A stretch of 64,000 nucleotides of DNA from NCBI GenBank assembly GCA_019188255.1, contig JAETXT010000006.1, positions 5,394,001 to 5,458,000 of the forward strand, given 5' to 3'. This document shows, piece by piece, positions 58,141-64,000 of this stretch; the stretch's first letter is position 1; the number at the start of each line of letters is the position of its first letter. The position numbers and the translations under genes were made by a program. The notes beneath the pieces were generated by a model. That model saw only the letters and a list, made by a program, of their open reading frames with translations. It had not been told where the DNA came from and searched no databases. The DNA comes from Verticillium longisporum (lineage: Eukaryota; Ascomycota; Sordariomycetes; Glomerellales; Plectosphaerellaceae).

Positions 58141-59306
58141 ATGGCGGATAACCCAACCCCCCGGCGACCTGTCTCCACAGCCAGCCGCACAAATCTGCTT
58201 GACGACAATGAGAAGGCGCGTCGCGTCGTTCTCACCAAGTCATACATCCGCGCGGAAGCCACCTACACTCCCACCATGCTACAGCTCATCCACCACCGCA
58301 TCGAGAACAACGGTTTCCGGCGACTCATCTCCGACAATGCCGTTTACCAGCGCATAATGAACTCTCTCAAGGACAGCAACAGCCCGCAAAATGAGCGACA
58401 CCCCAACATTGTCGATTTCCTCGCCCTTGGGGTTTGCTGCCCGTGAACTACAATAACACCTACAACCGCTCCCTCTCGGAATGGTACCAGCGCTGCAAGG
58501 TCCCCGAATGGGCCGATAACCAGATCCTCGTGGAGAACCACCTCTGCTTCGAGCACGAGATGGCCACAGCCAAGGCTTTTCTTCACAAGCAGCTCGTCCA
58601 GAGCAGCGCTCCGGGTCAAGCCAAAGCCGAGCTTGCGGAGACCATCACCGAGGAGATCAACAGCCACTACTGGCGCACCGATCCGAAGGACCACTACTTG
58701 GTCAACACCATCATGAACAAGGTCAAAGAGCATCAGAAGCTCACTGAGCGCGAAGCCATCACCGTCGTCGCCATCTACGGCGGCAGCTACCCCGCTCTCC
58801 TCCTCAAGCATCTTGTCTACAATCAGGATGGCGAGCACTGTGACCTCGGCGACGTCGCGCTCGCCGTCCGGGAGATCGAGGCCGACAAGGGACTTTACAA
58901 GGACATTGAGAACGCCGAACAAACTATCGCCATCCACCAGCTGGCGCTCTCCCATGGAGAGACTCTCGACAAGCGCGGCGATCGTCCACAAGCCAAGAAG
59001 TTCCGCAAAGAAGCCGGCCATCTCGAGAGGGAGGCGCACAATGCCCAGTGCTTCCTCAACCGCGTCTACAAAGGTGGCCTTCGGAAGCGCGGCGCCTCGG
59101 GCAGGGCCCCCAACATTGGCCATGTCAAGAACAGGAGCAGGGCTGCCGTTGCTGCCGCTGCCGCCGCCAGCGTCCGCACTGCCACTGGGGAGTCTGATGG
59201 TGAGAGAGCTCATTCGGAGCGTGCTCATCCCCGCGTTGACATCAAGCAGGAGCATGAGAGTGACCTTCGGGACGAGATGCTTCTTCCCTCCATCGAAATT
59301 GATTGA
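58141..59306 (+). CDS. Unrecognised helical protein, one apparent frameshift
   Basis: The start at 58141 gives MADNPTPRRPVSTASRTNLLDD. The frame ends early at LALGVCCP* unless one G is added to the run GGGG (58429-58432); then it continues as LALGG|LLPVNYNNTYNRSLSEWYQR and on to MLLPSIEID, about 388 residues. The protein is charged and mostly helical (ERHPNIVDFL, HYLVNTIMNKVKEHQKLTERE, DVALAVREIEADKGLYKDIENAEQTI), with an Ala-rich, basic C terminus. I recognise no domain. It is single-exon and sits between TE-derived DNA and a pogo element, which may mean a mobile or lineage-specific gene. High GC at third positions speaks for real coding. Confidence 0.6.
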
Positions 59307-59385
59307 TTGAGGCATATTTGAGTTTTTTCAGGGAAGGGCGTGCATAAGGGAGCTGCTGAAATTAGTCAATAGGAAGTTAGGCATA

Positions 59386-59433
59386 ACGTGCATGATAAGC
59401 AAGTGGGCCAAACAAGCAAGTGGGCCACCTGAC
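59386..59433. repeat. Left terminal inverted repeat of the pogo element
   Basis: 48 bases, exactly complementary to 61197-61244. It begins ACGTGCATGATAAGC and ends CACCTGAC. Confidence 0.95.
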
Positions 59434-59492
59434 CACGACCATGCGACGACAGCAGCATCCCGGTGAACCCTAACGCCTTAAATCAATTGAAA

Positions 59493-61145
59493 CTACTTGA
59501 AATCCTCTTCTTCAGAAGCCCTCGTCTCCAGCTGACAAGTTCGCGCATTATGTCCAGGCTCGCCGCAGACACCGCAGCGCCGTTTCTTCGTCCCGTCCCT
59601 TGGTTGGCGACTGCTTCTCTGACGCGTTTCCTCATTTATCTGGACCTGAACCTCGATATTGGTTTGTATCTCCTGTCCCTCACCTAGAGTTAGACTCCCT
59701 CCTTGCCTGAGACGTGTTTTCTTAGCTCTCCGACGCTTGCTGAGTGTCGCGTTCTCGTCTCGAAGGATCTGGTTCTCCGACTTCAATAGGGCGAGTTGAT
59801 GCATGATTCCACGCGTCCCCTTGGTAAAGTGGTCTATAGCGTTAAGAATCGACGTCGGAGAGCTTCCTTGGTGTCGGGCGATTCGACCTTTAATAAACTC
59901 TGACTGACAGCTAGCTTCAATCGGGTTGTGAGGCGTTTGGGAGACCCAAGGTTCTGATGTATCGGGGACCCCTCGACGGGCGTCGGTGTCCGTAGCTTCA
60001 CATCCAGCTTTGAAACCACAATTTCGGGGCTCATTGGGACAAGCCCAGCACCTCTGAACCCCCTTGATATTCCTTTCCGTCATAGCTTCTTTGAAAGCTG
60101 CGAAAAACGCGGGAAAGAAGTCCTCCTTCGTGATGTGGCTTGTACCTGCCCTCATCTTCTTCTCAATTTGCCGACCGTAGGCCTGCTTTAGCGGGCCAAA
60201 ACAGCCAACATCAAGAGGTTGAAGTAGGTGAGATGAATGGGGAGGCATGCATAGCGTAATGATGTTGTTTTCCTTGCAGTAGAGCTCGAACTCAACGGAA
60301 TGGTGACTTTGGTGCCCATCTAGGATAAGGAGGCGATATCCGGCCGACCGACGGGGCTTGGTATGCTTGTCAAAATGCTGAATCCATTCTAGACCTTTCT
60401 CATTTGTTGTCCAGCCTTTGTCTGTCGTAGCGATTACCCAGTCGTGAGGTAGAGGGCTGTCTTCGTACCAGCTTGAGAGGTGATTTTTGCCCGCCATAAT
60501 GATGAACGGCGGGACACACCACCCGTCTGCGCCAACGCCTTGGATCACTGTCACCCATTCCCGACCTCCTGGTTGGACCATTTTCGTATTAGAACGTCTT
60601 TCGGCGTTCGTAACGACCATTCCGGACCCGATAACGCCCATCATAAACCCAGTCTCATCGAAGTTATAGATATCAGGCTCCGCGATACCGTATTTGGCGA
60701 TTGTGTTCTTTACGAGCGCGAACCAATCGCGAATTGCCTCGGGATCTTCGCATTGGGCTCTCTGATAGTCATATCTGCGAAAGAAACGCGTCTTAAGCTC
60801 TGGTTGTCGCCTGACGAAGTTTGAGGCCCAGCGCTTCCCGACACTCGGCGCGTCGCGGTCGGCTAGCAGTCGATTAGCCATATCTTCAACCTCACAAAGC
60901 CGGGGAGGAAATGCTCGGGAATTTAGCTCAAGTATGTATTGAACAATCGTTAACTCCTCGAGCTCCGTCAAATTTCGATTGAGGGGGATCCTGTCGCGTT
61001 GCGAAGTAATACCGCGTAGTCGACGCGTCAAGGTCATTCGGGGAACACCAAAGATATTTGTCGCAGCGCGTATACTGAGATCTGGGTCATTTTGAATAGC
61101 CTGAAGAGCAAGCTGTAATTGACGTTCTTGTGAGGGCGGAGACAT
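59493..61145 (-). CDS. Pogo-superfamily DDE transposase with C-terminal zinc knuckle
   Basis: A single open frame of 550 residues starts MSPPSQERQLQLALQAI. The N-terminal psq-type helix-turn-helix contains SIRAATNIFGVPRMTLTRRL. It is followed by a CENP-B/Tc5-type DNA-binding helix region (RLCEVEDMANRLL, VGKRWASNFVRRQPEL). The DDE_1 catalytic core shows the first aspartate in YNFDETGFMMG, the second in LLILDGHQSHHS, and the third in HLLQPLDVGCFGPLK. A coiled segment (LLKSENQILRDENATLSKRR) precedes a CCHC knuckle, CGVCGEPGHNARTC. It fills almost all of the element on the minus strand. All catalytic residues are present and no stop or frameshift occurs, so it could be active. Confidence 0.93.
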   Translation of the reverse strand: MSPPSQERQLQLALQAIQNDPDLSIRAATNIFGVPRMTLTRRLRGITSQRDRIPLNRNLTELEELTIVQYILELNSRAFPPRLCEVEDMANRLLADRDAPSVGKRWASNFVRRQPELKTRFFRRYDYQRAQCEDPEAIRDWFALVKNTIAKYGIAEPDIYNFDETGFMMGVIGSGMVVTNAERRSNTKMVQPGGREWVTVIQGVGADGWCVPPFIIMAGKNHLSSWYEDSPLPHDWVIATTDKGWTTNEKGLEWIQHFDKHTKPRRSAGYRLLILDGHQSHHSVEFELYCKENNIITLCMPPHSSHLLQPLDVGCFGPLKQAYGRQIEKKMRAGTSHITKEDFFPAFFAAFKEAMTERNIKGVQRCWACPNEPRNCGFKAGCEATDTDARRGVPDTSEPWVSQTPHNPIEASCQSEFIKGRIARHQGSSPTSILNAIDHFTKGTRGIMHQLALLKSENQILRDENATLSKRRRAKKTRLRQGGSLTLGEGQEIQTNIEVQVQINEETRQRSSRQPRDGTKKRRCGVCGEPGHNARTCQLETRASEEEDFK

Positions 61146-61196
61146 CGTTGTTGGTGGAGGAATTAATGGTTAACGTAAGAAGGTCGCGTTTTCGTC

Positions 61197-61244
61197 GTCA
61201 GGTGGCCCACTTGCTTGTTTGGCCCACTTGCTTATCATGCACGT
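61197..61244. repeat. Right terminal inverted repeat of the pogo element
   Basis: 48 bases, exactly complementary to 59386-59433, including the internal duplicated AAGCAAGTGGGCCA motif. Confidence 0.95.
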
Positions 61245-61246
61245 TA

Positions 61247-63793
61247 TAGGAGTTTATCTGCAGCTCGGGCAAATGCCCCAATTAGGAGACAATTTAGGCG
61301 AAAACACGCCAATAGGAAGTTTAGACGAAGTACTGATATTCGTCCCTTATGCTCTTTCCAGATCCTAAACATGTGACGAGATGTCCACTGCAAACAGCAT
61401 TGGCGTCCGGTGCTCGCCCCGCTGCTCGTCCGGTGCCGCTCCTGTGGGTCCGGCAGTCATCCCGCCCTGTGGGTCCGGTCCCCGTCCGGTGTCGGGTGCA
61501 GTCCTCGTCCTAGACGTGAAGGATGCTGCTCACTAGTCATGGACTTTATATTGCAACTTTGGGGCAGCAGTCAAGTGTTTATATTGTATTTGAGGTTGTG
61601 CATGAGATTTCTGATAAGCAGCGTATACTCTACTTACACAACTTACACAAAATGGGGAACTAAAATAAACTACTATGCTTGGTAGAGCCTTGAACCTGAG
61701 GCTTTGCAATCCTGAAGGCTGAAACTAAATCTAGCTATGCATCAGTAAGTCTATGATGAGCTGGTCGCAAGTCACGTCAATCATTGAAGACATACATCAT
61801 GGCCTAGGAAACAGGATGTAGATTACTTGCCTCTGGGCAACCAACACAACACAACCTGCTCAAAATGCCTGTAATTCGTCTGATAACAGTCACTGCCAGT
61901 TCATTACTTTGGACTGTTTGATTTACGAGTCGCTTGAACAACCATGTTGGAAGAAGTTCAGCAGTCAGAGTCATGGACGGGAGGCGGACGAGCAATGAAC
62001 TTGCAGAGCCCTCGACTTTGCCAGAGGTGTCCCTTTCAGAAGAGCAAATTCGTCTGATATATTAGTCAAAATGGCTTTCCTGACTCCGTGTACTATGCTC
62101 AAATGATTAGAGCACCCCAGCCGGGGAATCGAGCTGAAACCCAGAAAGATCCGCAGTGATTGAGATGCGACCAACTTTGGCGAATCATGGATGTTCTTGT
62201 GACTGACCAAGCTCATAAACCCTATTCCAAGACATCACGTGGGTTCCCAGCTATTTTCATGTGACCTACAGTCACCGGCACACTGTTTAAGTCGTAGACC
62301 CTGTAAGGGTGAAGCTATGAAATTGTCAGAATGACTCTGGCGCCTCCAGCAACCCATCGGTCCGAGCCCTATATGAGCTTTAGGATATGATAGAGCGGGG
62401 AGTCTTGTCCTTTTATGATTGTTGCTCTATGCTGCAGTCAGGGCTTTCGGGTCTTCGTGGACCCCGAACTCAGCTTACATGTCGATCAGTCTGCTTCACC
62501 AATTTTGATCTGCAGAACAGCGGCGCGAGGCGAGAGCAGCAAGAAGCGGGGATCATATCTTGCGTTGTCATATCATGGGTTGGAGCTTATCGACCTTTTT
62601 GATCTTGCAATGTCGGTACCCAACTAAGTCTGCCCATCCTGATATCACCAGCATCGTAAGCCTACGTGGCGAAGCAAATCGACTTGAACAGTCCTCCACC
62701 TAGATCTTCCCAACTGCGAGAAGGTTGCCAGCACTGCTTCGTCCACATGTAAGCAGCGTGTCCCATCGGTGTCTCCTGGCTGCAACAATGAAATATGAAT
62801 TGGGGTATGTCCTGTGTTATCAGATCATCAAAGCAAGCGCCAAGTGAATTTAGCGAGAAATATAAGGCTTTCGTGACATTTTCAGGTCATGGACTGCGCT
62901 TCCGCCTCAGCATGACTGAGTATACGGAGAACACTGTCCGGTAAATCCAGTTTTGTGGCGAAGATGAAGAGAGATCCTGATGGGCCGACTCTCACTCAAC
63001 ACCAATGAAGTCTATATCCAATCATCAGGATGCTGTTGGTCAGTGTCATTGACTACTTGGAACGTCATACAACGATGCATGCTCCGGAGTTACACCTTAA
63101 CGAGAAACCCGAAAAGGCCCGGACAGAATGCTGTGAGCCCCTGAACGAGTGTAACCGCACTGACATCTCCATTCGTAGCCGCAGCCCAATTTTTTGAGGT
63201 GTGACAGGCACAGCAAACCGATGGACCACTCCTCGGACCATCGCGAGCGCTCTCGGGTTCTTCTCCACAAAAAGCCGGGTAAGACACCATTCGAGACCTG
63301 CCCGAGAAACGCGAAGAACGGCCGTGCATACCGAAACCGAGAACGAGCCAGGACGCTCTGTGATGGGAGGAGGGAGCTTCACTGCGGCGGGACACCCCTG
63401 CAGGGGCGCGTAATCACGTCCATGGTCATTGGGAGCGTAATTCCCCGATGTGCCGCCATGACGCGGGATCTGCGATCTTGCAGATCGACGCCTCTGCTAA
63501 GTGCCGGTGGTTGAACTCCACTTCTGGGCAATGCTGGTCAAGTGTGACACTGGCATTGCTTTTGGAGCGTTGGTGTCTTCAGAACGCGAGGCTTTCGGGT
63601 TCCATTGTGGAATCGTAATCGAACAAGATGTCATAGCAACGGCTGGGCGATGTGAGCACTTGAGGGGAGCGTTGGAGTTGCTATCTAGGAAGAGGACCTT
63701 AAGTATCGATGTTCCCCGTCGAATTCATGCCTTGACGTTGTTTGCTCAGCGTCTTTCTCTTGACACTCTCACTACCCAATTGAAATGACCAAT
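61247..63793. other. Intergenic: pogo 3' flank to peroxidase promoter
   Basis: At 61405-61500 lies a GC-rich degenerate repeat with GTCCGGTG and CCTGTGGGTCCGG units. The rest has no supported gene, tRNA or large repeat. Confidence 0.5.
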
Positions 63794-64000
63794 ATGAAGT
63801 TCACCATCCTCTCTTCGTCGCTCGCCGTGGCAATGGTTCATGCCTACCCTCCCTCCTACATGGCCAGTCTGTCCAAAGGAGCAGAGCCAGGTGTATGGGA
63901 GCCCGCCGGCCCTGGTGATTGTAAAAAAGCCCGATTCTTTCAACTTGCGAACATAATATTTACAATTCTTAGTCAGAGGCCCATGCCCGATGATGAACAC
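63794..64000 (+). CDS. Heme-thiolate peroxidase (chloroperoxidase / unspecific peroxygenase), 5' part
   Basis: A signal peptide (MKFTILSSSLAVAMVHA) is followed by YPPSYMASLSKGAEPGVWEPAGPGD. A 52-base intron (63921-63972) then joins into FRGPCPMMNT. The PCP cysteine is the expected proximal heme ligand of the Peroxidase_2 family, and PGD.RGPCP is the family signature. The gene runs off the right edge, so the EHD/EGD acid-base motif cannot be checked. These secreted enzymes halogenate or hydroxylate organic substrates with hydrogen peroxide. A membrane anchor or substrate preference cannot be judged from this part. Confidence 0.85.
   Translation, partial: MKFTILSSSLAVAMVHAYPPSYMASLSKGAEPGVWEPAGPGDCKKARFFQLANIIFTILSQRPMPDDEH

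Larger units (their letters stand above)
59384..61246. mobile_element. Complete pogo/Fot1-type DNA transposon with TA target duplication
   Basis: The element proper is 59386-61244 (1859 bp). TA dinucleotides at 59384-59385 and 61245-61246 are the target duplication of Tc1/mariner elements. The terminal inverted repeats (59386-59433 and 61197-61244) are 48 bases and identical. Each contains two direct copies of AAGCAAGTGGGCCA. The transposase inside is uninterrupted. Confidence 0.93.

Noticed and set aside
62085..62160. tRNA-like stretch with an AATCGAGCT motif
   Set aside because: No acceptor or anticodon stem pairing could be drawn.

Overview
The window is nuclear DNA of a filamentous ascomycete, most likely a Sordariomycete. 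Genes carry short GT-AG introns of about 50-80 bases, and many families are typical of plant-associated or saprotrophic moulds. The 26-residue metallothionein closely resembles the known Neurospora type. I placed start codons at ATG and joined exons by eye, so junctions are predictions. No database search was run.

1-16.7 kb is rich in carbohydrate-active enzymes. It holds the 5' end of an AA9 lytic polysaccharide monooxygenase (-), a GH27 alpha-galactosidase (-), a secreted fasciclin protein (+), an allantoate-permease-type MFS transporter (-), a Zn2Cys6 regulator transcribed divergently from it (+), a GH88 unsaturated glucuronyl hydrolase (-), a decayed subtilase split by an LTR-like insertion (-), and a GH5 glycosidase with one frameshift (-). 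This could be a plant cell-wall utilisation neighbourhood with its own regulator and transporter, but that is inference. 16.7-20.5 kb is gene-poor.

20.5-43.3 kb is mostly housekeeping: a small GPI-anchored-type protein, aldose 1-epimerase, a GNAT acetyltransferase, an armadillo-repeat SmgGDS-like protein, ribosomal protein eL13, a COX14-like mitochondrial membrane protein, a Ser/Pro-rich conserved protein, DAHP synthase, a Cys-rich membrane protein head-to-head with mitochondrial ribosomal protein mL50, a cyanovirin-N homolog and the metallothionein.

44.9-48.8 kb holds two divergent F-box-like paralogs. One is intact and one is decayed, and a 21-base perfect hairpin lies between them. 48.8-51.8 kb carries three minisatellites upstream of a CSC1/TMEM63-type channel gene (51.8-55.0 kb). 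55.6-61.3 kb is a transposon-rich island: a second copy of the LTR-like repeat, a tract with a RIP-like dinucleotide bias, an unrecognised gene with one frameshift, and a complete pogo/Fot1-type DNA transposon with 48-base perfect terminal repeats. The window ends inside a heme-thiolate peroxidase gene.

A cross-cutting observation is that several otherwise well-conserved genes show single-base losses, mostly at runs of G or C. This suggests residual long-read consensus errors more than real gene decay. I found no convincing undescribed system. The best leads are the LTR-like repeat family, the intact pogo element, the unrecognised gene beside it, and the possible cell-wall utilisation cluster.
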